NCBI GenBank assembly: GCA_002633005.1
Contig: NMRA01000572.1
Coordinates: 112,809-134,533, forward strand
Source of the DNA: Phoronis australis
Taxonomy: Eukaryota; Phoronida; Phoronidae
Reading direction: 5' to 3'
DNA length: 21,725 bases
Position 1 is the stretch's first letter; each line of letters begins with the position of its first letter. Under the pieces are notes generated by a model, which searched no databases, had not been told where the DNA came from, and was given only the letters and a program-made list of their open reading frames with translations. This document shows, piece after piece, positions 1 to 8,935 of this stretch. The position numbers and the translations under genes were made by a program.

Positions 1-28
1 CCCCCCCCCCATCCTGGATCTGCCCCTG
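1..28. mobile_element. Right end of a hAT-like DNA transposon, cut by the window edge
   Basis: The window opens with ten C followed by ATCCTGGATCTGCCCCTG. Read on the opposite strand this begins CAGGGGCAGATCCAGG and then runs into poly-G, which resembles the CAGNGGCGGATCC terminus common in hAT-type elements of animals. A related end, also next to a C-rich run, lies at 14070..14107. The rest of the element lies outside the window, so neither its length nor its target-site duplication can be judged. Confidence 0.45.
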
Positions 29-193
29 CTACGTTTGATCTTGTGTCATAGTAAAACTGAATATTGAAAATACCCGGGTAGTCCATTTTCGGTCTAAAAC
101 CGTTGCAAATGCTCTCCGCGGCATCATTCAGTTGTATCTATACCATGCATGCAAGTCTGAAATATTTAACAGTTAAACCTGAGTCTGACCAAG

Positions 194-401
194 TCTAAAG
201 TTAAACATGGTTTAAGATCTTAATACAGGTCTAAAGAATATAGATCTCGTTAGTGAAATGAAAACTGACTTAGACCAGGTCTAAACTGGAGTTAAACCAG
301 GTTTTACTAGACCACTGGTCTAAAAGTTAAACCATCTTTATGAAATGCAGTTTATCTTTAAATCTGGTCTAAGTCCAGTTTAAACCAGGTTTAACTTTAA
401 A
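194..401. repeat. Palindrome-rich repeat built of TAAACCAGGTTTA-type units
   Basis: Positions 194..236 and 356..401 form an imperfect inverted repeat; both arms contain AAGTTAAAC and TGGTTTAA blocks. Between and inside the arms, short palindromic pieces (AAACCAGGTTTA, TTAGACCAGGTCTAAA) recur many times. A 20-bp block, TTAAACCATCTTTATGAAAT at 327..346, returns at 397..416 with a single change. The structure fits a degenerate snap-back element or MITE (short non-autonomous DNA transposon) grown by internal duplication. No target duplication could be fixed, so the outer limits are approximate. Confidence 0.6.
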
Positions 402-416
402 CCACCTTTATGAAAT

Positions 417-1136
417 CGGCTGTATGTATCTTGAAGCTCTCAAAAGAGAAGTTTACTGCTTTAATGCAGTTGAGAAACCATTTAAAATTATGAGAAGACA
501 ATGAAGTTGCATTCGAAAAGACATGAAGAAATATATCCTAGAGTACATGTTTATGTTTCATTACATTGCGCAGTGCTGCAATTCATGAGTCTACACTGAA
601 CAAGACCATATCCTCAACAAATTCACAACTCAAGCCCACCAGTGCTCAACACGTGCGAAAATCTCCACTGAAAATTAGGAGTGGCGGCATATGCACTCGC
701 GCAATTGGCTTCGTAAAAGATCGCGACCCAAAAAAAATATCGAAGCTCCGTGTTTGAATTTGGCACTGGCAGAATTCCTTAAAAGTGTGTGTGCTTTTGT
801 GAATGTTCGTCGCGCAAAACTAAGATTCCAAAACGTACGCAACTCGCTTACCTTTCGATGACAATCAGTTTTAGCAGAACTGTTAACTTGCCTTACTATG
901 GCGGTAAAATACCCGTATTCTCATGCTCTTAACTGAAGGAGACACAATTATTTCCTATGGCTCACGCACGGAACTCGTGTCGGCATGTTCTGATTACGCA
1001 GATGACACTTGTCGAATGTATTTCATTGCTGTGGAAGAACCAACAAAGCGGTACTTCACAAGAATTTGAAGTCCGTGGCTTACCTTTCTGGTTTCCCGTG
1101 ACAGTACATGAAACATCACCACCCTGAGCTATGAAA
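417..1136. other. Unassigned sequence, no gene seen
   Basis: Unique-looking sequence of mixed composition. A 63-codon open frame (566..757, +) is rich in Ser, Lys and Thr, has no recognised motif and no splice or promoter support; I treat it as chance. The family repeat starts abruptly near 1137. Confidence 0.5.
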
Positions 1137-1905
1137 TAAAAAAATGAAAGCGCTCCGAGGAGTGAAACTTGGCGAAATGAACCAAAAAAACACCTTAGAG
1201 ATGAGCTAAATTTGGCGAAATTAACTGAAGAAAAGACGACGTCGGAGATGATGACAAAGATGGTGAATATGAGAATGGTGGTGGCGATTATGAACAACAT
1301 AAAAATTCATATGACGAACTTAGATGTCATAAATCAATAAGAAATAGGATACCGTCTAGTTCAATAGAAGCTAAACCAACATCAATGCAGCAAGAGTGAT
1401 AAACAAAGGAACAGCGTTATCAGAAAATCTCAAATAACTCGAAAAGTAGACGTCCTAGCGAAAAATGGAAAACCCATTCAAAATTCTATCGAAAGTGATG
1501 GTATCGTCTAATTCCGTAAATTTCTCGAAAAAAATGAAATTTTGCGTTTTTTTAAGAAACACAAATAACTCGAAAACGGTAAGTCTGAGAAAAAAATTGT
1601 TACGGGTCATTTGAAAGGCTATACTTCAAAGAATCCACATGCAAAAATTCACATCATACTCTCTTCCCGTTTAAAATGGCATTCCAGCACGACTGAAAAT
1701 AGGTCAACATGGGTCAAATCCGCCATCTTGGAAGCAACTTCTGCTTTTTTAGGTCTGAATAATAGAATGTCACAAGAAACTAACACCTGCAAAAATTTGG
1801 AGGAATTGCCCCTATAATACACCCTCTACAGGAGAAAACGTTTTTTTCCCAAAATCGAGGTGCGCATGCGCGATTGCCGATATTTCTGCCGTCTTTAAAG
1901 TCCCT
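1137..1905 (+). repeat. Solitary, 5'-truncated copy of the large array repeat family
   Basis: This copy starts with AAATGAAAGCGCTCCGAGGA and follows the same order of landmarks as the units of the 4175..8935 array. In order these are a GAT/GAC-rich stretch (about 1240..1290), the block around TCAATGCAGCAAGAG (1382), TCGAAAAGTAGACGTCCTAG (1440), a TCCGCCATCTTGGAAGCAAC block (1720) and an ACCCTCTACAGGAGAAAACG block (1821). It ends in GCGCATGCGCGATTGCCG followed by a diverged CTTTAAA. It lacks the AAATGGCCGCCA...GCCATTTTG palindrome segment that begins array units. It is in the same orientation as the array, about 2.3 kb away. Confidence 0.85.
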
Positions 1906-4174
1906 ATAAAATGAGCCAACTGCCTCTTAGATATGTTAAATACATGTACTTTTGTGCAACATATCTTTGTTTCGTTTTATTCCACACAACCACTAACTAA
2001 TTACTACGCATTTTGTGCCCCCCATATTATGTGCCCCCATCAGAAACCCCTTTTATTCTCTCGACGAATCACAGTAGACTGGCCTATTGACATCATCGTT
2101 GAGAACGAGCAACACATTACCGCGCTAACCACAACCTGTAGTGAGCACCTGATCGGCTGCTGGGACAGTAAAAAACAAAGTAGTTTTGCTCAAGGAACGT
2201 CACCAATTAGAAACATCGCCGACGTTAGGCATCAATGTCGACTGATAATGCAATATTACTAAGCAAAACAATGGTGTCAGGCAAAGCACCCTTCGAACCG
2301 AACAGCGGCGTAGATCTCGGATAGGGTCTGCCATCGATTCACTCACGACCCACGACGAACCAATTTTCGAAGTATTTGCACCCACGTAAAAGGTCCTACA
2401 ACAGCTACGTTTCGTACTGAATCTGACAACGGCAAACTTACCGAACTCTGTGGTGGAAAAAATACTTATTTTTCACGTAAGATGTCTTGATTATCCACTA
2501 ACAATATCCTCGGCAATAAATCACCGCGACATGGTCGGTACCATTTTATGCGATCGTGGCTCAGAAATGTCGTCAATTAACGGTGTGGGTGAATGTAGCC
2601 TACGTCTCTTTTTTATCGCAAAAAAACAAACGTAAAGATGACAACCCTTGGCTGTTACTTGCCAAACGACGGTCACAACTTGTCTTGCATCAGAATGAAA
2701 GTAAGTCGACAACAAATTCTCAAGCCCTCTTTTCTGGGACAGCACGCGCGACATATATATGAGTCATCTGTCACTCACGTGTTGCAGGCAATGTATCACG
2801 TACTCCAGCGGTGAGAACGTAGAGGTGCACACCTCTCAAGTCGCACATCAAAAGAGTACGGCGGCCGTTCTAAATAAAATATTGCACTGGCTTGGCTCAA
2901 TTAAGTGCTTGGGTGTTGCATGTACTCGAATGCACGTGACCATAAGATGAGCGCTGATTCAACTTGAGTTTTGTGGCACATTCTTTGAAATCTAATATCG
3001 GCCGGGAAAGGGTGCACTTATAAACCCCGCACGTGAACGTCAGGCAATACGGCTTTGGTCTTTCAAATCGAACACTAGTTTAAATATGACAACCTATTCG
3101 CAGTGCTAACTTTGTCCTTTGTGCTCAATATTTTGTTTCCACCTCAATCGCACTTAGATTTTCCTGCAGGTCTCACTAATCGGCGTGCAGATAGCTGCGT
3201 CGGTTACGGGTTAAGTTTCGTATGCCTTGTGTGAAATGCCTTTGTCTTCAAATGACGGTCCGTAGCGAGTTCCGTGACAATTGGCCGGTAAGTTTCCCCT
3301 TACTCGTATTCCTCTGGCTTAAACATACACGGCGCTAATCCATCCAAACGTTGTTCCTACATTTTCTTAATCTTCCATTTCGCAGTACTTTTCATTGAAC
3401 GTCCGTCCATTGCAAGGTATTAGGCCTTTACTTTTCTAACCCAAGTGCGAAAAGTCTCAGGTCATTCTTTTTCATCGTGCTGCGAGTGAGCTTTTCGCTT
3501 CGTTAAGATGTGTAACGCCGACTTACTTCCCGACATAATCCTGTAATTATCACGGAGCGACTACAAACAAATTTAATTCTCCGGTACACGCATTCCGCCA
3601 GGATGTCGCCGTGGGTCCGACAAATCTCCATTCATTGCAAACCTGTCCCCCAATGCACGCAGGGACCCTGTTTGTTAAATTTGTTCGTTAAACCCGGACG
3701 TCTTTGTGAATAAGTATTTGATGTTAGACTGAGTAAGTGGTCCCCACCGAGAACGTGCTACTGTCTTAAGCGACACTAAACTATCAAGGGACAATGAGTT
3801 GTAGGATATTATATGCACGTGGAAGTGTCGAGATCAGTGTCGTATAGTATTTGAGCTTGGTTGTCTCTAACAGTTGTAATTTTGAAAATCTGTGACTTGA
3901 AATATGCACCAGACACCGTAAGGTAAGCTTCCTGTGGCAACGGACTGTTCGATAGGTATTGGGTATCAACGATGACGTCATTTGCGTCGCTTAGAACGAG
4001 CGCCACCTAAAGTTTTTTTTCGGCGCTAAATGGGGTTCATGATGGGGTCGTACGATAGTAATTGGCGTAATTAGCTAATGCCAGGAGTAAAGGGAGGGAT
4101 GATATGTTTGTTTCGATCAATGATACAGATATTTAACATGTTCAAAAGTCATTTGGCCGTTATGTAGGGTTTTT
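1906..4174. other. Unassigned 2.3-kb spacer between repeat copies
   Basis: No recognised gene or transposon end was found. Several 60-110-codon open frames exist, the longest at 1933..2262 (+, 109 codons, Cys/His/Thr-rich, opening within a stop-poor tract). None shows a known domain, and overlapping frames on both strands are equally open, which suggests composition rather than selection. Parts of 3000..3700 are pyrimidine-rich on the + strand. One more protein-like frame (3809..4006, minus) is listed separately. Confidence 0.5.
3809..4006 (-). other. Possible orphan exon or gene fragment, minus strand
   Basis: On the minus strand, 65 codons stay open directly after a TAG that is also a possible splice acceptor (CTTTAG, with the frame starting GTG GCG CTC). 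The translation is rich in Asp, Gln, Thr and hydrophobics and looks more like a soluble beta-rich protein piece than a shadow frame (it contains SGAYFKSQIFKI and QAQILYDTDLDTST). Against it, there is no ATG, the tract before the AG is A-rich rather than pyrimidine-rich, no good donor follows before the stop, and no family is recognised. A second minus frame overlaps it. A chance open frame is the more likely reading. Confidence 0.12.
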
Positions 4175-5332
4175 AACCGGAAGTTAACAATTTCCAGTGC
4201 AGATGTAGCATGCGCCCTCTTAAAAAATTATATCCATTCTCAGCCCCGTACGTACAAAATTATAGCCTCCAGGAGCATTTGAATCTTAAAATGGAAACAA
4301 AATGGCCACCATATCCGCCATCTTGGATCTGATTGTGACGAAAAACAATAGGCTTCCAGGACTTCCGAAACTACGTGATATGTGTAAATTTCGTGATGAT
4401 CGGACGAAAATTGCGAACTGTATCGTGTGAACAAACAAAAATGAAAGCGCTCCGAGGAGCGAAACTTGGCGAAATTAACCAAAAAGATGACAATAAAGAT
4501 GATGACGAAGATGACCAATATGACGACGATGGTGGCGAGGATGAACAAAAGAAGCAATAATAACATACACATGACGAACGTAGAAGTCCGAATTCAGTAA
4601 GAAAAAGGCTACAGTCTTGAGCGAAATTAACGGAAAAGACAACGACGGAGATGATGACGAAGATGATAACGATGATGTTGTATATGATGATGGTGGTGGC
4701 GATGATGAATAACATCACAACATTCATATGACAAACTTAGATGTCATCAATCAATAAGAAATAGGCTACAGTCTAGTTCAATAGAAGATAAACCAACATC
4801 AATGCAGCAAGAGCGCTCAACAAAGGAACAGCGTTATCAGAACATCTCAAATAACTCGAAAAGTAGACGTCCTAGCGAAAAATGGAAAACATCTTTTGAA
4901 AGCCCGTTCAAAATTCTATCTAAACTGATGGTATCGCCTAATTCCGTAAACTTTTCGAAAAAAATGAAGTTTTGCGTTTTTTTTAAGAAATTCAACGTCA
5001 AGTAACTCGAAAACGGTAAGTCTGAGAAAAAAATTGTTACAGGCCATTTGCAAAATATACTTCAAAGAATCCACATGCAAAAAATCACGTCTTTTTCTCT
5101 TCCCGTTTAACATCGCACTCCAGCACGACTGAAAATGGGTCAACATGCGCCAGATCCGCCATCTTGAAAGCAACTTCCGGTTTGTTGGCTTTGTATAATA
5201 TCATGTTATAAGAAACTAATACCTGTAAAAATTCGAAGCAATTGGTCTGGTAATGCGCCCTCTACAGGAGAAAACGTTTTTAGGCCAAAATCGAGGTGCG
5301 CATGTGCGATCGCCAATATTTCCGCCATCTTT
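4175..5332 (+). repeat. Array unit 1, body type A, 1158 bp
   Basis: This is the most complete type A unit. The palindrome segment is of the GGATCTGATT kind. After GCGCTCCGAGGAGCG comes a GATGAC/GATGAT-rich tract (4490..4540, repeated in part at 4635..4700), which reads as an Asp/Glu-rich or, on the minus strand, Ile/Val-rich frame. The TCAATGCAGCAAGAG block and the Ser-Lys-rich TCGAAAAGTAGACG block follow, and the unit closes with CCGCCATCTTTAACCGG at 5321..5337. Open frames inside it (for example 4371..4727 minus) are simple products of the acidic-codon repeat. Confidence 0.8.
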
Positions 5333-6188
5333 AACCGGAAGTAAACAATTTCCGGTATACTTGTAGCCAACTGTGCCGATTCTTAGCCTTTTACGTAAAA
5401 AATTGTAACCTCCAGAAGCATTTGAACCTTTAAATGAAAACAAAATGGCCGCCACAGCCGCCATTTTGGATCCGATTTTCACGAAAAACACTAGGCTTCC
5501 AGTACTTCCGGAACTACATGTTATGTGTAAATTTCGTGATGATCGGTCGAAAATTACGACCTGTATCGTTCGAGCAAACAAAAAAGAAACAAACAAACTT
5601 AGTGGAAGAGCAACATACTTGGCGAAATTTATTTCGCCAAGTAAAAACTTGCTGTCAGACCCACATACTTGGAGGAAGAATTTCCGCCAAGTAAAAACCA
5701 GAGTGCTCGGAGGAGCGACACTTGGCGGAATGAATCGTAAAGTTGACGATGGGAGGACGACGACAATCATGACGATCAAGGCGGCAATTATGAATAACAC
5801 GATAACATTCATGTGACTAGCGAAGAAATCAAATAGAGAGCATACAATTAACTACAGTAAAGAACAATAGATGGCGCAACATGACGGAATTCCAGTCTAC
5901 AGTAGGACAGTGCTGGCTGGGTCAGTTGGGGTCAACTAAGCATAACCAAAACATAGTGAACTAAAAGCCAGCCAGCTGGGTCCTTGCATAGGTGACCGAA
6001 TTGGAACAACGGTATCCGAAAATCTCGAATAATTCAAAAAGTAGACGTCATAGCGCAAAATGGAAAATATTTTGTGGAAGCCCGTTCAAAACTCTATCTA
6101 AAGTGAAAGTTTGGCAAAAAAAAAACAAAATTTGAAAAACTTGAAAATTTGCCGTTTTTTTTTTTAAAGTCAAAGTCAAATAGCTCGA
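5333..6188 (+). repeat. Array unit 2, body type B, internally truncated
   Basis: The palindrome segment is like that of unit 1, but the body is different. Instead of the GATGAC tract it has hairpins (5617..5690) and then the B block with AACAATAGATGGCGCAACAT (5865), GACAGTGCTGGCTGGGTCAG and a near-inverted AAAGCCAGCCAGCTGGGTCC. The TCGAATAATTCAAAAAGTAG block follows (6022). The part carrying CGCCATCTTGAAAGC and CTCTACAGGAGAAAA is missing; the unit joins unit 3 directly near 6188 inside an A/T-rich run. The 198-codon minus frame 5216..5812, the longest in the window, lies across this repeat and is not taken as a gene. Confidence 0.75.
5617..5642. repeat. Perfect 12-bp-arm palindrome in unit 2
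   Basis: ACTTGGCGAAAT at 5617..5628 is followed after TT by its exact reverse complement at 5631..5642. A diverged partner, ACTTGGAGGAAGAATTTCCGCCAAGT, starts about 50 bp downstream. The same CTTGGCG/CGCCAAG module closes the array at 8765..8929. Confidence 0.9.
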
Positions 6189-7077
6189 AAAATGCGTCCT
6201 GTACGAGCATTTGACTGAAATCGGACACAAAATAGCCGCCATGTACGCCATTTTGTATCCGATCATGACTAAAAATAATAGGCTTCCAGGATTTTCCGAT
6301 CTACACGTCACGTGCAAATTTCGTGAAAATCGGATGAAAATTGCGACCTGTAGAGTGCGAACAGACAAAAAAATGAAAGCGCTCCGAGGAGCGACACTTG
6401 GCGAAATTAACAAAAAAGACGACGATAGAGATGATGACGAAGATAACGAATATGATGACGATGGTGATAATGCTGAACAACATCATAACATTCATATGAA
6501 GCACTTATTTGTCATAAATCAGCAAGAAATAGGCTACACTCTTGCCCAATAGAAACTAAACTAACATCAATGCAGCAGGAGCGCTCAACAAAGGAACAGC
6601 GCTATCAGAAAATCTCGAATAATTCGAAAAGTAGACGTCCTAGCGAAAAATGGAAAACATCTTCTGAAAGCCCGTTCAAAACTCTATCTACACTGATGGT
6701 ATCTTCTAATTCGGTAAATTGTTCGAAAAAATGAAATTTTGTGGGTTTTATTTAAGAATTTCAAAGTCAAATAACTCGAAAACGGTAAGTCTGAGAAAAA
6801 AATTGTTACAGGTCATTTGAAGGAGTATACCTCAAACAATCCACATGCAAAAATCACGTCTTTTTCTCTTCCCGTTTAAAATCGCACTCCAGCACGACTG
6901 AAAATGGGTCAACATGCGCCAGATCCGCCATCTTGAAAGCAACTTCCGTTTTTTTGGCTCTGCATAACAGCTTGTCATAAGAAACTAATACCTGTAAAAA
7001 TTCGAAGGAATTGATCCAATAATGCGCCCTCTACAGGAGAAAATGTTTTTGGGCCAAAATCGAGGTGCGCCATCTTC
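6189..7077 (+). repeat. Array unit 3, body type A with a GTATCCGATCATGAC palindrome segment
   Basis: The unit starts at AAAAATGCGTCCTGTACGAGC without the usual AACCGGAAG leader. Its palindrome segment (6224..6273) is of the CATTTTGTATCCGATCATGA kind, also found in unit 5. The body is type A, with the GATGAC tract at 6419..6470, the TCAATGCAGCAGGAGCGCTC block at 6568 and the standard 3' part, ending GGTGCGCCATCTTCAACCG around 7065..7083. Confidence 0.75.
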
Positions 7078-8466
7078 AACCGAAAGTAAACAATTTCCTG
7101 TACACTTGTAGCACACTTCCGGTCCATTAATTGTGCCGATTTTCAGCTCTGTACTTAAAAAGTTGTAGCCTCTAGAAGCCTTTGTCTTAAAATGAAAACA
7201 AAATGGCCATCACAGCCGCCATCTTGGATCCGATTTCGACGCAAAAGAATAGGCTTCTAGTACTTCTGGAACTATGTGTTATGTGTAAATTTCGTGATGA
7301 TCGGACGAAAATTGCAACCTGCATCGTGCGAACAAACAAAACGAGAGCGCTCGGAGGAGCGACACTTGGCGGAATTAATCGAAAAGACGACGAACACGAT
7401 ATCATTCATGTGACTAGCGAAGAAATCAAATTGAGAGCATACAGTCAACTACAATAAAGAATGAAAGCCCGTTCAAAACTCTATCTAAAGTGGTAGTTTG
7501 ACAAACACGATAACATTGATGGGACTAGCGAAGAAATCAAATAGAGAGCATACAATCAACTACAATAAAGAACAATAGATGGCGCAACATGACGGTTCAG
7601 TCTGCAGTAGGACAGTGCTGGCTGGGTCAGTCTGGGTCAACTAGGCATAACCAAAATAAAGTGAACTGAAAGCCAGCCAGCTGCTTCCTTTCAGCGGTGA
7701 CCGAAGGAACAACGGCATTCGAAAATCTCAAATAATTCAAAAGTAGACGTTGTAGCGCAAAATGGAAAATATCGTCTGAAAGCCCGTCCACAATTCTACG
7801 TACTTTGATAGTGCATACAATCAACTACAATAAAGAACAATAGATGGCGCAATATTACGGACGAGGCATGCTTTACAGTAGGACAGCGCTGGCTGGGTCA
7901 GTCTGGGTCAACTAGGCATAACCAAAACAAAGTGAGCTGAAAGCCAGCCAGCTGCGTGTGAACAACGGTATCCGAAAATCTCGAATAATTCAAAAAGTAT
8001 ACGTCGTAGCGCAAAATGGAAAATATCTCCTGAAAGCCCGTTCAAATCTCTATCTAATGTGGTAGTTTGGCAAAAATCCAAAAAATTTTCGAGAAAATTG
8101 AAAATTTGCCATTTTTTTTTAAATTCAAAGTCAAATAACTCGAAAACAGTAAGTCTGAGAAATACGCTCTCGTAGACTTTTTGAAAGGCCATACTTCAAG
8201 GAATCCACATGCAAAATTTCACGTCATTTGCTCTTCCCATAAAAAATGCGACACCAGAGCGATTGAAACCGTGTGAACATGCCCCACAGCCGCCATCTTG
8301 AAAGTGACTTCCGGTTCAATAATTTTTTATAAAAGCTTATTCAACTCAACAAACACGTGACCAGTTTGAAAGTGATTGGTTTGCAAATGCGCCCTCTACA
8401 GGAGAAAACGTTTTTAACCGTATTTCCCGGTGCGCATGCGCCACGTCCAATATTTCCGCCATCTTT
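7078..8466 (+). repeat. Array unit 4, body type B with local amplification, 1389 bp
   Basis: The palindrome segment has the GGATCCGATTTCGACG form of units 1 and 2. The B body is repeated inside: a block starting AACACGATA(A/T)CATT with TGACTAGCGAAGAAATC occurs at 7393 and 7504, and its later part (GCATACAATCAACTACAATA) again at 7812. AACAATAGATGGCGCAA occurs at 7571 and 7839, and the AGTAGACGT block at 7742 and 7996. The 3' part is complete (CGCCATCTTGAAAGTGACTT at 8293) and ends CCGCCATCTTTAACCAG, leading into unit 5. Confidence 0.75.
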
Positions 8467-8581
8467 AACCAGAAGTTAACGATTTTCGGCACAATTTTAG
8501 CACATGCGTTCTAGTATATTCGTGCTGATTTTCAGCCATGTAGGTCAAAAAATGCGGCCTTTACGAGTATTTGACTGTGAA

Positions 8582-8625
8582 ATCGGATACAAAATGGCCG
8601 CCACGTCCGCCATTTTGTATCCGAT
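8582..8625. repeat. 17-bp perfect inverted repeat in unit 5
   Basis: ATCGGATACAAAATGGC (8582..8598) and GCCATTTTGTATCCGAT (8609..8625) are exact reverse complements separated by 10 bases. The related segments in units 1 to 4 (about 4290..4335, 5435..5480, 6217..6265, 7190..7240) keep only part of this symmetry. Confidence 0.92.
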
Positions 8626-8764
8626 CATGACCAAAAACAATAGTCTTCTAGGACTTCCGGATCTACACGTCGTGTGCAAATTTCGTGAAAATCGGACGAA
8701 AATTGCGACCTGTAGAGTGCGAACAAACAAAAAAAAAACAAAAAACTTGCTGTCAGACCAACAT

Positions 8765-8789
8765 ACTTGGCGGAAGAATTCCGCCAAGT
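8765..8789. repeat. Hairpin with 11-bp stem and 3-base loop
   Basis: ACTTGGCGGAA and TTCCGCCAAGT flank a GAA loop. A half copy (GGAAGAATTCCGCCAAGT) follows at 8802..8819, giving a ladder of the same module. Confidence 0.9.
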
Positions 8790-8834
8790 AAAAAACCTGA
8801 TGGAAGAATTCCGCCAAGTAAAACCTTAGTGACA

Positions 8835-8882
8835 GAGCAACATACTTGGCGAAATAAATTCATTTCGCCAAGTATGTTGCTC
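8835..8882. repeat. Hairpin with perfect 21-bp arms
   Basis: The arm at 8835..8855 (starting GAGCAACATACTTGG, ending CGAAAT) is the exact reverse complement of 8862..8882, with a 6-base loop AAATTC. It is the longest perfect short-range inverted repeat that I found in the window. Confidence 0.93.
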
Positions 8883-8903
8883 TTCCATCAAGTTTGTTTT
8901 TTT

Positions 8904-8929
8904 ACTTGACGAAATAAATTTCGCCAAGT
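8904..8929. repeat. Terminal hairpin of the array, one mismatch
   Basis: ACTTGACGAAAT, then AA, then TTTCGCCAAGT. The arms pair except for one A/C position. It is the last family motif before the unrelated flank at 8936. Confidence 0.8.
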
Positions 8930-8935
8930 AAAAAC

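Larger units (their letters stand above)
4175..8935 (+). repeat. Head-to-tail array of five diverged units of one repeat family
   Basis: Five direct units share an ordered set of landmarks. A unit begins at AACCGGAAGTTAACAATTTCC. Next comes the AAATGGCCGCCA...CCATTTTGGATCCGAT palindrome (at about 4300, 5442, 6230, 7200, 8591), followed by the AAATTTCGTGATGATCGGAC block (4387, 5527, 6316, 7286, 8679), GCGCTCCGAGGAGCG (4446, 5702, 6378, 7346), the TCGAAAAGTAGACGTCCTAG block (4855, 6030, 6621, 7737, 7990), CGCCATCTTGAAAGCAACTT (5157, 6927, 8293) and GCGCCCTCTACAGGAGAAAA (5254, 7023, 8389). Units differ by large internal insertions and deletions. No protein domain is recognised. The family could be a satellite-like expansion of a non-autonomous transposon; the class is unknown. 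Confidence 0.88.
8467..8935 (+). repeat. Array unit 5, truncated, ending in a hairpin cluster
   Basis: Leader and palindrome segment are as in unit 3 (GTATCCGATCATGACC). The unit runs through the AAATTTCGTGAAAATCGGAC block (8679) and a poly-A stretch, then passes into inverted CTTGGCG/CGCCAAG motifs and stops near 8935. It lacks both type A and type B bodies, so it looks like the terminus of the whole array or of the founding element. Confidence 0.7.

Noticed and set aside
1933-2262. 109-codon frame on the + strand
   Set aside because: No recognised motif, unusual Cys/His/Thr-rich composition, and overlapping frames on the other strand are open too.
4375-4560. Acidic protein-like frame (KDDNKDDDEDD)
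   Set aside because: It is the direct reading of the GATGAC/GATGAT tract shared by the type A units; the minus-strand Ile/Val-rich frames are the same tract read backward.
5216-5812. Longest open frame in the window, 198 codons on the minus strand
   Set aside because: It runs across array unit 2, including hairpins and the palindrome segment; similar pieces appear in other units with shifts and stops, and no protein domain is visible.
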